Source: Variovorax sp. OAS795 (GTDB lineage: Bacteria; Pseudomonadota; Gammaproteobacteria; Burkholderiales; Burkholderiaceae_C). Taken from it: DNA of 64,000 bases. The stretch covers positions 2,356,001-2,420,000 of the forward strand of contig NZ_JBEPOH010000001.1 of assembly GCF_040546685.1 (NCBI RefSeq), read 5' to 3'. Of the stretch, positions 8,847 through 17,649 are shown piece after piece (position 1 is the first letter of the stretch; each line of letters starts with the position of its first letter). A program made the translations under genes and the position numbers. The notes under the pieces are model-generated. The model searched no databases, was not told the DNA's origin, and saw only the letters and a list, made by a program, of their open reading frames with translations.

Positions 8847-9431
8847 ATGAAAACGATCGACTTCTACTTCGACTATCGCAGCCCCTACAGCTTCCTGGCA
8901 CTGTCTCAGGTTCGAAAGATGGATGTCGAGATCGACTTTCGTCCATTCGAAATTGGGGCGCTGATGAGAGCGGTGGGGAACGTGCCGACGAGTATCACTT
9001 GCGCACCCAAAGGGCGCTACGTAATGACCGACATGGGCCGATGGGCTGCCCACTATGGGGTTCCGCTCAACCGGCATCCCCATGGCTCGGAAATCGACGC
9101 CGGCCGCCTGTTGCGCGCCACGCTCGTGGCCGGGCAACTAGGCGCCATGCCTGCGGCGGTGGACGCGATCTTCAAAGCGTTTTGGTCGGTTCCGGCGCCG
9201 CTGGGGACGGCAGGCGAAGTCGCGACCCTCCTTGGCGCCGCGGGGCTCGACGCGGAGACCCTGGAAGCGCGGATGGACTCGCCGGCCGCGCAGGCCCTCT
9301 TGGACGAGGCAACCGCCGGGGCGGCATCGCGCGGCGTGTTTGGCGCGCCGACCCTGTTCGTCGGAGACGATATGTTCTTCGGTAACGACCGCCTGCACTT
9401 CGTGCAAGCTCGTCTGGAGCAGGCCGCATGA
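8847..9431 (+). CDS. 2-hydroxychromene-2-carboxylate isomerase-like (DsbA/GST-kappa) protein
   Basis: 194 residues of the thioredoxin-fold GST-kappa/HCCA isomerase family. The N-terminus MKTIDFYFDYRSPYSFLAL is the family signature, with the Ser of SPYS in the glutathione-contacting position. The C-terminal ASRGVFGAPTLFVGDDMFFG with cis-Pro and GNDRL completes the fold. HCCA isomerase (NahD) interconverts 2-hydroxychromene-2-carboxylate and its trans-benzalpyruvate isomer in naphthalene-type pathways and uses glutathione. No other naphthalene genes are here, so the substrate may differ. Its stop overlaps the SDR start (ATGA), making a coupled three-gene set with the SDR and MDR downstream. Confidence 0.85.
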   Translation: MKTIDFYFDYRSPYSFLALSQVRKMDVEIDFRPFEIGALMRAVGNVPTSITCAPKGRYVMTDMGRWAAHYGVPLNRHPHGSEIDAGRLLRATLVAGQLGAMPAAVDAIFKAFWSVPAPLGTAGEVATLLGAAGLDAETLEARMDSPAAQALLDEATAGAASRGVFGAPTLFVGDDMFFGNDRLHFVQARLEQAA

Positions 9432-10126
9432 AGCCGCTTGTCATCATCACCGGCGTAGGACCGGGCACCGGCTCGGCAATGGTCCGGCGGTTCCACGATG
9501 GCGGCTATCAGGTCGCCATGCTCGCGCGCACGGCCGAGCGCTTGACCGATCTCGAGAGCGAACTTCCGAACGCCTTTGCGGTCCCCTGCGATGCGGCCGA
9601 CCCTGCGGCGCTAGCGGCCGCCCTCGACGCCATCGAGCAACGTGCCGGCGTCCCCAAGGTGGTGATCCACAACGCCGTGGGTGGGGCCTTCGGCAACTTC
9701 CTCGACATTGATCCGCAAGTCCTCCAGCAGAATTTCCAGATCAATGTCATGGCCCTGCTGCACCTGGCCCGGTGGGCGGCGCCGCGAATGGAAGCAGCTG
9801 GGGGCGGCGCCTTGCTGGTCACAGGCAACACCTCGGCCGTCCGTGGCAAGGCCGCTTTTGCGGGCTTCGCGCCGAGCAAGGCGGCGCAGCGCATCCTGGC
9901 CGAGTCCATCGCCCGGGAGATGGGGCCCCGGGGCGTGCACGTGTCCTTCATGATGATCGACGCAGTCATCGACGTGCCTTGGGCCCGCGCGCGGATGGCG
10001 GACAAGCCGGACGAGTTTTTCATCAAGCCGTCCGACATCGCCGAAGAAGTCTGGCACGTAACCCACCAGCCGCGCTCGGCTTGGTCGTTCCTCACCGAAG
10101 TGAGGCCTTTCCGCGAGTCCTGGTGA
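9428..10126 (+). CDS. Short-chain dehydrogenase/reductase family protein with Phe in place of the catalytic Tyr
   Basis: 232 residues. The Rossmann nucleotide site is GVGPGTG (9-15) and a structural HNAVGG replaces NNAG. At the active site the usual Y-x3-K reads F147-APS-K151, and the preceding Ser region is GNTSA (133-137). Loss of the Tyr hydroxyl removes the normal acid/base. Some SDR-like subfamilies naturally carry Phe here, so it may be a binding or atypical enzyme rather than a mutation. It overlaps the isomerase gene by four bases and is followed after 19 bases by the MDR gene, suggesting one operon of glutathione/quinone-type detoxification or ring-cleavage products. Confidence 0.85.
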   Translation: MKPLVIITGVGPGTGSAMVRRFHDGGYQVAMLARTAERLTDLESELPNAFAVPCDAADPAALAAALDAIEQRAGVPKVVIHNAVGGAFGNFLDIDPQVLQQNFQINVMALLHLARWAAPRMEAAGGGALLVTGNTSAVRGKAAFAGFAPSKAAQRILAESIAREMGPRGVHVSFMMIDAVIDVPWARARMADKPDEFFIKPSDIAEEVWHVTHQPRSAWSFLTEVRPFRESW

Positions 10127-10145
10127 TCGGAGGCGTTCAGCTTCC

Positions 10146-11309
10146 ATGAACCCGACTTCGTCCAACTCACAAGACACTCACATGCCGCTGCAACTCCGCT
10201 CCATCGTCCGCACCGGCGGCGAGCTTGAACTCTCGCTCGCCGAGGTGCCGATGCCCGAACCGAAAGCCGACGAGGTGCTCGTGCGCATCGACGCGGCCCC
10301 GATGAATCCGTCGGACCTGATGGTGCTATTCGGCATGGCCGATATGTCGACCGCGAGGGCCTCCGGCACGGCCGACCGGCCGGTCATCACCGCCACCGTG
10401 CCGCCGCGCATGCTGCCGGCCGTGGCGGGCCGTCTGAACGAGTCGGTGCCGGTCGGCTACGAAGGCGCCGGCGTCGTGGTCGGCGCCGGGCGTTCACCGG
10501 CCGCGCAGGCCTTGCTCGGCAAGACTGTGGGCGTGATCGGGGGCGCGATGTATTCGCAGTACTGCGCAGTCAACGTCGGGCAGTGCCTGCCACTGCCCGA
10601 GGGCACGACAGCCGCCGAGGGCGCCTCATGGTTCGTCAATCCGGTCACCTCCCTCGGCATGATCGAGACGATGAAGCGGGAAGGCCACACCGCGCTGGTC
10701 CACACCGCGGCGGCGTCGAACCTGGGGCAGATGCTTAACAAGGTCTGCCTGAAAGACGGGATCGGCCTCGTCAACATCGTGCGCAAGCCCGAGCACGAGA
10801 CGCTGCTGCGCGAACTCGGCGCGAAGCATGTCTGCAACAGCACGTCGCCGACCTTCATGGACGACCTGACGAATGCGCTGGCCGAGACCGGCGCAACGCT
10901 GGCCTTCGACGCCATCGGCGGCGGCAAGCTGGCCGGCCAGATCCTCATGGCGATGGAGGCCGCCGCGAACCGCAACGCGAAGGAATACAACCGCTACGGA
11001 TCGACCGTGCACAAGCAGGTCTACATCTACGGCAGCCTCGACCGGGGGGCGACGGAATTCACCCGCGGCTTCGGCATGACGTGGGGCATGGGCGGCTGGC
11101 TGCTGTTCCCGTTTCTGCAGAAGGTCGGCGCGGCCGAGGTCGAGCGGCTGAAGCAACGCGCGGCATCCGAACTCAAGACAACATTTGCAAGCCACTACAC
11201 GCGGGAGGTGTCGATGGTCGAGGCGCTGCAGCTCGACGCCATCGCGGTCTACAGCAAGGCGTCGACCGGCGAGAAGTACCTCGTCAATCCGCACAAGGAT
11301 TTGGGCTGA
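10146..11309 (+). CDS. Medium-chain (MDR) quinone/enoyl reductase-like oxidoreductase
   Basis: 387 residues, or 375 if translation begins at ATG 10182 (MPLQLRSIVRTGGELE), which better matches the family start. The GroES-like N-domain contains APMNPSDLM and VPVGYEGAGVVV, typical of zinc-free quinone oxidoreductase-like MDRs; the catalytic-zinc Cys/His set is absent. The NADP-binding region is degenerate: AAASNLGQML replaces the AAGGVG motif. It is longer than qor proteins because of an insertion with RYGSTVHKQVYIYG and GMTWGMGGWLLFPF. It probably reduces a quinone or alpha,beta-unsaturated carbonyl with NADPH and is the last gene of the isomerase-SDR-MDR set. Confidence 0.88.
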   Translation: MNPTSSNSQDTHMPLQLRSIVRTGGELELSLAEVPMPEPKADEVLVRIDAAPMNPSDLMVLFGMADMSTARASGTADRPVITATVPPRMLPAVAGRLNESVPVGYEGAGVVVGAGRSPAAQALLGKTVGVIGGAMYSQYCAVNVGQCLPLPEGTTAAEGASWFVNPVTSLGMIETMKREGHTALVHTAAASNLGQMLNKVCLKDGIGLVNIVRKPEHETLLRELGAKHVCNSTSPTFMDDLTNALAETGATLAFDAIGGGKLAGQILMAMEAAANRNAKEYNRYGSTVHKQVYIYGSLDRGATEFTRGFGMTWGMGGWLLFPFLQKVGAAEVERLKQRAASELKTTFASHYTREVSMVEALQLDAIAVYSKASTGEKYLVNPHKDLG

Positions 11310-11622
11310 CCAAGCCCGCATCATGGAACAGTGGTGTCGAAATGAACGACAGCTGTGACGTTGGCGGTGGCTATTGTCCCGATCAGCGGCGCGCTCATGC
11401 CGGATGATCGTCTCGATGCTCAATCGCTGCTCCGACCGCGCTGCGGCCCGCATGAACTTGTGGCCAAGCTAGTGGACTGGACGATTGAGGTACGCGATCC
11501 GACCGGTGACCAGGCGCATTCCACGCCCGCATGAGCGAGATGATGTCGAGGCTCAAAAAAAATTGCTGACCTCATCTGTTGCAAATCGACGGCTCCCCCG
11601 GCGGCCTCGTATCCCTGACGGA
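11310..11622 (+). other. Stretch without a recognisable gene
   Basis: About 310 bases separate the MDR gene from the region of ATPase homology. Only a 45-codon frame from ATG 11397 is seen, and I recognise nothing in it. An A8 run occurs at about 11557. The base composition falls here from GC-rich to nearly balanced, marking the edge of a foreign or scarred segment. Confidence 0.5.
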
Positions 11623-12668
11623 GCCCTACTGTCGACCCAAAGCCTTAGCTTGTTGATCCGCGAACGAGATCGGCTACAGACGCTAGCAGGCATCGATGCT
11701 CAAAACAGCAGACGTTATCGAGCTCTGACGGAAAAGATCACCCGCGCGGATACTGCTCTCGCGAAGTTGAACCTCGACATAGAACGCGCGATAAAAGCTG
11801 AGGACATGCTGGTGGTACTTCGTACCGCCCGCATCGCGGCCTACAAGGGTATTTTCACAGCAGTACTTGACGAAGAGACCGAACTGACGCAGCTCTATGC
11901 TCCTCTCAGCGACCGAATCGCGCAGGGGCCGAGTGCTGTAAAGAAGCTCTCGTTCTCGGTGCGCCGTCAAGTTGATCTGAAGGCGTGGGCAGAACAAGGG
12001 GAGCGACTTCTCGATCTTCGAAAAGCAAGCCTTCGAACTGGTGACCTGCTCAAGGAAGCTGCGGAGCATCTCGGTGGCGTCTGGCGTAACGGCACAGCTG
12101 AAGATGCTGCCGAAGCAATGCGCCTGTTCGTCTCGAGTTTCAGTCAGACTTTTCGACAGCAACAGCTTAGCGACGTGCCGCCTCTGCAGTGGGCCGGTGA
12201 TTTCGGCCAACGGTTGTACAGCACGGACCACATCCAGGTTGGTTATGGTTTGCGATACGAAGAGGTCGACATTGAGCGACTTTCACCCGGCACCCGTGGG
12301 ATCGTGCTTTTGCTTCTCTACCTTGCTTGGATGCTCACGATAAACGGCCGTTGATCATCGACCAGCCTGAGGAACACTTGGATCCGCAGTCCGTTTTTGA
12401 GGAGCTGGTTCCGGCGTTCTGCGAAGCAAAAAAGCGCCGGCAAATTATTGTTGTCACCCACAACGCAAACCTGGTCGTGAACACCGACGTGGATCAGGTG
12501 GTTGTTGCGCGCTGCGACCAACATCGGCCGGACGGTCTGCCGTCCATCACGTATCAGAGCGGCGGTCTTGAAAACCGCGAGATTCGAGAAGCTGTGTGCT
12601 CCATCCTAGAAGGGGGTGCCCGTGCATTTCAAGAACGAGCTCGAAGGCTGCGGGTAAAACTCGCTTAG
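11485..12668 (+). pseudogene. TrlF-like / SMC-type ATPase, C-terminal remnant with frameshift
   Basis: The recognisable protein begins at about 11623 with a coiled-coil-like segment (LIRERDRLQTLAG...). It runs through the ABC signature LSPGTRG and LLLLYLA and then shifts frame at about 12328. In the next frame DAHDKRPLIIDQPEEHLDP gives Walker B plus D-loop, and QIIVVTHNANLVVNTDVDQV gives the H-loop, with a stop at 12668. Restoring one T after CTTGCT rejoins the frames. No Walker A or N-terminal PHP/nuclease domain exists, so more than half the gene is lost. Its best relatives in my memory are large ATPases of restriction- or defence-type loci (TrlF family). GC content is low. It abuts the IS3 fragment at 12677, which probably removed or marks its neighbours. 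Confidence 0.65.
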
Positions 12669-12676
12669 ACGTGGCA

Positions 12677-12930
12677 CTGAATCGCCCCGGCTTTGGTGGA
12701 GGCCAGTTAGTGCCACCATCGTGGCGGTCTGACTGGCGAGTTGCCGGTAATAGTTTGCCTCAGCTTCTGCGGGCGGAATATAGCCGATGGGTTGGAGCAG
12801 GCGATAGTGGTTGAACCAGGACACCCGTACGAGCGTCGCGAACTCCACCGCCTCCTTGGTCTTCCAGGGTGCTCGACGATGGATCACCTCGGCCTTGTAG
12901 AGTCGGTTGATCGTCTCGGCCAGGGCGTTG
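12677..12930 (-). mobile_element. IS3-family transposase 3' end with terminal repeat (copy 1, remnant)
   Basis: Reading leftward on the minus strand, this gives NALAETINRLYKAEVIHRRA, then PWKTKEAVEFATLV, SWFNHYRLLQPIGY and IPPAEAEANYYRQLASQ. This is the C-terminal end of IS3-group OrfB transposases, just past the catalytic Glu region (NALAETI). The element end is the CTGAATCGCCCCGG motif at 12677. The catalytic core and the other end are missing, so it is immobile. A second copy of the same end lies at 35057-35257 in the same orientation. Confidence 0.85.
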
Positions 12931-12943
12931 GCAAGCCCTCCTC

Positions 12944-13123
12944 ATCGAGATCACCTGGGGGCCTACTAACTTGGACCTCCTGAGTAGAGTCAGCACTCAA
13001 CTTGAGTATGCCACTGTCTCTAACACTGCTTCCATCACCACCTCCGCCACACGCGGAGAATGCAAGCGCGATGCCAACAAGCATCGCGCAGTTTCCCAAC
13101 CAGGGCGTCCTACTCTTCGCCAT
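12944..13123 (-). pseudogene. Lipoprotein 5' stub truncated by the IS fragment
   Basis: An ATG at 13123 opens a typical lipoprotein signal (MAKSRTPWLGNCAMLVGIAL, then lipobox AFSAC followed by a GGGG linker). It continues about 30 residues (LKLSADSTQEVQV) before running into sequence joined to the IS3 remnant at about 12935-12944. The rest of the gene is absent. The Gly-rich linker after the lipid-bearing Cys is common in exported hydrolases and sugar-binding proteins. It may be the head of an esterase related to the neighbouring tannase, but this cannot be shown. Confidence 0.5.
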
Positions 13124-13436
13124 GTTGTCGCCTTCTCTGTTGTGCCGCGGTGCAACTGCATCGGCCAGCAGCAGTACGGCACTCTAAAGGCGCCCGGACC
13201 AAAGTTCATCGAACATATCTTTGTTGCACATAGATAACATCGAAGCAGGTGACTGGCATGACGGTCGCACGAAACCAGTCTTCCTCCGTCTGGTGATCCC
13301 TCCTTGGAAATCGACGCAGTCTATGCGTAACAAACAGAATGTGGATGGGGCTGCAACTTCCGTTCGGATAGTCTGGCTCGAATTCGATGGCACCTACCTT
13401 CCGCCATTGGAGGCCAAAAACTATCCGGGAGACACA

Positions 13437-15095
13437 ATGAAAAGCTTTCAATGTCGATTGCAGTTGGAAATGAACGTTCTCCAAGATAAGCCGAGGAGGG
13501 GTGCCGTAGCCACTACTCGGCATGTCGCAGTAAAGGCATTGGGCAGCGGCGCTATTGTGCTTCTGAGCTTTGCTGCGAGTGCTGCCCCAGGGGCGGCAAG
13601 CTGCGGTTCTCTTATGCAGTTGAAGATCGACAACACCACTATCACGAGTGCGCAGTATCTATCAACCCCGGAAGGAGGCCAGTATTGCGAGGTCGCTGCG
13701 ACGGTCGCCCCCCAGCATGACATCAAAATTCGGCTTCCTGAAACCTGGAAGGGGAGGTACGTTCAGTACGGTGGCGGCGGCTTCGATGGAAGTATTCCCA
13801 ACCTTAGCGTCCCGAGTAGTCCGATGGTCTCGACAAGCAAGGACCCGGTGAACTTTGGATTCGCGGTGATCGCGTCAAATGGAGGTCATCGAAATACAGA
13901 GTATGCGGCCGCTAGCTTTTCGGTCGATCGCGGACTTACTTTGAGCTATGCAACGGCGAAGATGTATGACACGGATCTAGTGGGTCGTACGCTGGTAAAA
14001 GCCTACTATGGTCGCGATGCAAACTTTCACTACTTCGCAGGTTGCTCTAACGGAGGGAAAAACGCATCCGTTGTCGCATCAAACTTTGGCGACTACTATG
14101 ACGGCGTCATTGGTGGGGATGGGGTGTGGGGCCACGCAGATGATGATGTGAAAGGAGCCGACATGCCAGGCCTCACAGCGAAGTGGAGTCGAACTGTTCA
14201 GTTGGGCATCGGCTTGTCACGGCCCAAGGGCGACGCCCTCTACGAAAAAACGATTGAAGCATGTGATGCTTTGGATGGTGTAAAAGACGGCTTGATCAGC
14301 AATGTTGAGGCGTGCCCCTTTAAGCAAATTGCTCGATCTATGCAATGTCAGAGCGGAAGCGGAGAAAGCTGCTTGACAGAAGGCGAGATTGCGAACATCG
14401 ATGCTCATGCCAGCGAGCTTGTTCTCGATGGAAAAGTGATCGGTGCGCCTTGGTCTCGGGCGGGAAATTTTGGAAAATGGGGGAATGTGGTTGCACTTCC
14501 TTCCGGATTTCTACAAATGGCATTCCGCAGACCGACTGCTGTTGACCCTCTTTCGTTCGACATCCCAACGCAGTTCGCTCAAGTGAAGACTGTATTAGAC
14601 GACGTCTACAACATGACTGGCGACCAAGCCGGTATCGTGAAATACCTGAAGAAGGGTAAGAAGCTCATGCTGTTTCATGGATGGGAAGACATGGAGGTGC
14701 CGCCTTATACGAGCCTTAATTTCTACAAGTCTCTTCGTAGGGTAGAACCAAACGCGACCCACAAGAACGCGAAGCTTTATATGGTGCCGGGCATGCCGCA
14801 CTGTCGAGGTGGGCGTGGCGCCGACGCCTCGGAGTTGCTGCACGTAATGGCGAAATGGGTTGAGGAGGGCGTGGAGCCCGGGTCTTATCGAAATCCCGTG
14901 ATTGCGTGGGAGCGGCCGAACAATGACAACACTGGGCCGCAAGGAGTTGAAACTGCAACTTTCTCAAGGCCTTTGTGCGCGTACCCGGAGTACCCGGCCT
15001 ACTCTGGGCGTGGCGACCCCATAAGCGCCAGCAGCTACTCGTGCCGTCAGGGTCCAGGTCGAGCCCACGACAGGGATGGTCGCGACGACGACTGA
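13437..15095 (+). CDS. Tannase/feruloyl esterase family exported hydrolase
   Basis: 552 residues from ATG 13437 (CCGGGAG 6 bases upstream). A long basic start leads to a signal core at about 33-52 ending AAPGAAS. The catalytic Ser is in GCSNGGK (about 204), and the calcium-site motif ACDALDGVKDGLI is present. The lid carries paired cysteines, and the late LFHGWEDMEVPP (Asp region) and VPGMPHCRGG (His) complete the triad. Family members cleave gallate, ferulate or other phenolic esters, and relatives include MHETase. The protein is exported. GC content is visibly lower than in the flanking mandelate genes, pointing to separate acquisition. The last 25 residues are hydrophilic and variable. It lies alone between the IS scar and the convergent LuxR gene. 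Confidence 0.9.
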   Translation: MKSFQCRLQLEMNVLQDKPRRGAVATTRHVAVKALGSGAIVLLSFAASAAPGAASCGSLMQLKIDNTTITSAQYLSTPEGGQYCEVAATVAPQHDIKIRLPETWKGRYVQYGGGGFDGSIPNLSVPSSPMVSTSKDPVNFGFAVIASNGGHRNTEYAAASFSVDRGLTLSYATAKMYDTDLVGRTLVKAYYGRDANFHYFAGCSNGGKNASVVASNFGDYYDGVIGGDGVWGHADDDVKGADMPGLTAKWSRTVQLGIGLSRPKGDALYEKTIEACDALDGVKDGLISNVEACPFKQIARSMQCQSGSGESCLTEGEIANIDAHASELVLDGKVIGAPWSRAGNFGKWGNVVALPSGFLQMAFRRPTAVDPLSFDIPTQFAQVKTVLDDVYNMTGDQAGIVKYLKKGKKLMLFHGWEDMEVPPYTSLNFYKSLRRVEPNATHKNAKLYMVPGMPHCRGGRGADASELLHVMAKWVEEGVEPGSYRNPVIAWERPNNDNTGPQGVETATFSRPLCAYPEYPAYSGRGDPISASSYSCRQGPGRAHDRDGRDDD

Positions 15096-15248
15096 CCTTT
15101 GTGTCCAACCGGATGATATTTACTGTGCAGAGTAGGACGCGGGTCGCTCCGTTGACGATGATCGGGGAGGGAGTTTGCCAAGTCGTAGGCTGAAAAGGGG
15201 GAAGCGTTTTGCGGGGAGAGTGCCAGTGCAAGAGGGCTAGGTAGCGGC

Positions 15249-16064
15249 CTAAAGCGGTTCAATCATCGCAAGAACACGCGCTGCAAGCTGCGTTCGGTTC
15301 GCGACCCTCAACTTGCGGAACGCATTCGCCAAATGGAAGCGCACGGTCGGTAAGCCCACCGCCATATTTTTGGCTATCAGTTTGTCGGGGCAGCCGGAAA
15401 GCACCAGCGAAGCGGCCTGAGCCTCGCGCGGGCTCAGTGCTGACCGGCGCTGCAACAGTTCGCTCGCACTTTCGCGCGCTGGCGCGGACAGCACTGGATT
15501 GGTCTCCCACTGCAGGCGCGCGAGCGCCGCGGCAAATGCGGGCTCGACAAGGCGGAGGGAGTCGATCTCGTTGCCGTCGAAGTTGCCGCGCTCTCGGCGA
15601 CGCCAAATCCGCATGTCGCCCGCGCATTGACCATGCGCGAAAACATAGACGTTGACACCCCAATGCATATGGTCGCGGGCTAGGAAGTCGTTGAAAAACT
15701 CTGTTCGCGCCAAATCGCTCTGGCAAAGGATTTGGGTCGCCAGAGTTGGATGACGTCGCTCCATCATCGGAATGGTGAGCGGGTCGATGAAGCGGTAGTA
15801 CTCGTCCCAACTGCGCAGGTTCTCGAGTGACATGTTCAACGCGCGAACTCGGTAGAAGCGTTGCGTCGACTTGCTCCAGGTGAACGAGACGTAGGTGTCA
15901 GCTCGCAGCAGATCGAGCATCGGCAGAGCGAGGTCCTGGCGCAGCGTATCAGCGTTGTCGGCCTCGGCCAGCAGACGCATGATGTCCCCGAGAGCGCGAG
16001 CCTGTGCAGTGGCGAGAAACATGGTTCTAGTAAAGCGAGGACCGTGCGAGACCGATTGAATCAT
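15249..16064 (-). CDS. LuxR-family transcriptional regulator
   Basis: 271 residues from ATG 16064 (AGGTAGG directly upstream); the frame also allows ATG 16091 or 16022. The C-terminal GerE-type HTH is clear: LSPREAQAASLVLSG, then IAKNMAVGLPTVRFHLANAF and KLRVANRTQLAA. The N-terminal 180 residues are a sensor region without a phosphoacceptor or Walker motif, so it is a one-component regulator. It is divergent from the amidase operon with about 130 bases between, which contain an 18-bp dyad. By position it should control uptake and hydrolysis of the amide. The effector may be mandelamide or a related aromatic amide (inference). Confidence 0.88.
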   Translation of the reverse strand: MIQSVSHGPRFTRTMFLATAQARALGDIMRLLAEADNADTLRQDLALPMLDLLRADTYVSFTWSKSTQRFYRVRALNMSLENLRSWDEYYRFIDPLTIPMMERRHPTLATQILCQSDLARTEFFNDFLARDHMHWGVNVYVFAHGQCAGDMRIWRRRERGNFDGNEIDSLRLVEPAFAAALARLQWETNPVLSAPARESASELLQRRSALSPREAQAASLVLSGCPDKLIAKNMAVGLPTVRFHLANAFRKLRVANRTQLAARVLAMIEPL

Positions 16065-16124
16065 CCTACCTGCCTGGGCGCCGTGGCCCATCGGGGCGGA
16101 CCCCTACGACAGGATTCTCGTGAC

Positions 16125-16142
16125 CCTATCTATCGTGATAGG
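16125..16142. promoter_or_regulatory. 18-bp lux-box-like inverted repeat between the LuxR gene and the amidase
   Basis: CCTATC at 16125-16130 and GATAGG at 16137-16142 are perfect 6-bp arms around TATCGT. The dyad lies in the shared promoter region, 55 bases before the amidase start and about 60 bases before the LuxR start. Its size and position fit a GerE-domain dimer site. This is inference from symmetry only. Confidence 0.42.
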
Positions 16143-16196
16143 TGTGGATTTCGCTCCCTATTCCTAGCATTGGCTGATTCAACAAAGGAAAAAGCC

Positions 16197-17603
16197 ATGG
16201 ATCTCGCTCAACTTGGTGTTGCGGACCTGCGGCGTCGGCTTCAGAGCCGCGCCATCACCAGCGCGGAGCTTGCCGACATCCTCATTGCCCGTACCGAAGC
16301 GCAAGCTGATCTCAATGGATATGTGGCTTTCGACGCGGAAGCGCTGCGCGCCCAGGCATTGGCCGCCGACGCTCGCATCGCGGCCGGCGAAGAGCTTCCG
16401 CTTCTCGGCGTACCGGTGGCACTGAAGGACAACATTGATTCGATAGGGCTGCCGAGCGGTGCGGGTACCGGCGCATTGCATGGTCTGTGCCCAGCCCGCG
16501 ACGCGGAAGTGGTGCGGCGGCTCCGCGCTGCAGGTGCGCTAGTAGCGGGGAAGACCAACATGCACGAACTGGCGTTCGGCGTCACTACTAACAACCGCAT
16601 CACCGGCGCAGCCCGCAATCCCTGGGACCCGTCCAGGATCCCGGGGGGCAGCAGCGGCGGTTCGGGTGTGGTGGTGGCGGCGGGGCTGGTGCCCGCGGCC
16701 ATCGGCACGGACACGGGCGGTTCGGTGCGCGTGCCCGCCGCGCTGTGCGGCGTGACCGGCTTGCGCCCGACGACGGGCCGCGTGCCGGGCCGGGGGATCG
16801 CGCCCATCTCGCTCACCCGCGACACGGCCGGGTCCATCGCGCGCAGCGTCGAGGACTGCGCGCTGCTCGACGGCGTGCTCGCAGGCGGCGCGCGGCCGCT
16901 CGCCCCCGTATCGCTGCAGGACGTGCGCCTGGGCATTCCGGGGCCGGGCTTCTGGGAAGGCGTCGACTCCGGCGTGCGCGCGGTGGCGCAGGGCGCGGTC
17001 GATCGGCTGTGCGCCGCGGGTGCGCAGCTGGTCGAGGTGCCGCTGCCAACGCTCGCCGGGTTCAACGAAGCGGCCGGATTTCCGATTGCGCTCTACGAGT
17101 TCGTCAGGGACATGGAAGACTACCTGCACTACGCGCAGCGCGGCGTCGATCTGCGTCAGTTGGTCGAGGCCATCGGCAGTCCCGACGTCGCAGCCATCGT
17201 GCAGCCGTTGCTGGGCGAGGGCGCGGTGCCAGAGGCGGCTTACCAGCAGGCGCTGCAGGCGCGCCGTGCGTTGCAGGCCGTCTATGCCGAAGCCTTTGCC
17301 GCGCATGGGGTGAGGGCGCTGCTGTTCCCCACCACGCCATTGACGGCCGCGCCGATCGGCCGGGACCTCACGGTGCTGCTCGACGGGCAGGAGCACCCGA
17401 CCTTCGCTGCCTTCATCCGCAACACCGATCCGGGCAGCAACGCCGGCATTCCCGGCGTGACCCTGCCCGCAGGCCTGGCGGACGGATTGCCCGTGGGGTT
17501 GGCACTCGATGGTCCGGCAGGCAGCGACCGCGGTCTGCTGGCGCTGGCCGTCGCCATCGAGGCGGTGTTGCCCGCGCTGCCCTCGGCGCCCTGGCGACGC
17601 TGA
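16197..17603 (+). CDS. Amidase-signature hydrolase, candidate mandelamide/aryl amidase
   Basis: 468 residues. The Ser-cisSer-Lys triad is intact: Lys77 in VALKDN, cis-Ser152 in PGGSSGG, and nucleophile Ser176 in TDTGGSVRVPAA. The 99 and 24 residue spacings match FAAH-type amidases. It hydrolyses a primary amide to the acid and ammonia in the cytosol. AAAGGAAAA precedes ATG 16197. It leads an operon with an ABC importer of the amide/branched-chain type. Its placement in a locus with nitrilase, mandelate racemase and mandelate dehydrogenase suggests mandelamide (MdlY-like role) or an aromatic amide as substrate. The Lys-to-Ser spacing differs from what I recall of MdlY, so it may be only functionally analogous. 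Confidence 0.9.
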   Translation: MDLAQLGVADLRRRLQSRAITSAELADILIARTEAQADLNGYVAFDAEALRAQALAADARIAAGEELPLLGVPVALKDNIDSIGLPSGAGTGALHGLCPARDAEVVRRLRAAGALVAGKTNMHELAFGVTTNNRITGAARNPWDPSRIPGGSSGGSGVVVAAGLVPAAIGTDTGGSVRVPAALCGVTGLRPTTGRVPGRGIAPISLTRDTAGSIARSVEDCALLDGVLAGGARPLAPVSLQDVRLGIPGPGFWEGVDSGVRAVAQGAVDRLCAAGAQLVEVPLPTLAGFNEAAGFPIALYEFVRDMEDYLHYAQRGVDLRQLVEAIGSPDVAAIVQPLLGEGAVPEAAYQQALQARRALQAVYAEAFAAHGVRALLFPTTPLTAAPIGRDLTVLLDGQEHPTFAAFIRNTDPGSNAGIPGVTLPAGLADGLPVGLALDGPAGSDRGLLALAVAIEAVLPALPSAPWRR

Positions 17604-17649
17604 GCGCGCCGGCCGGCCCCCCGTCTTTCGTTTCAAACCAGGAGTTCTC

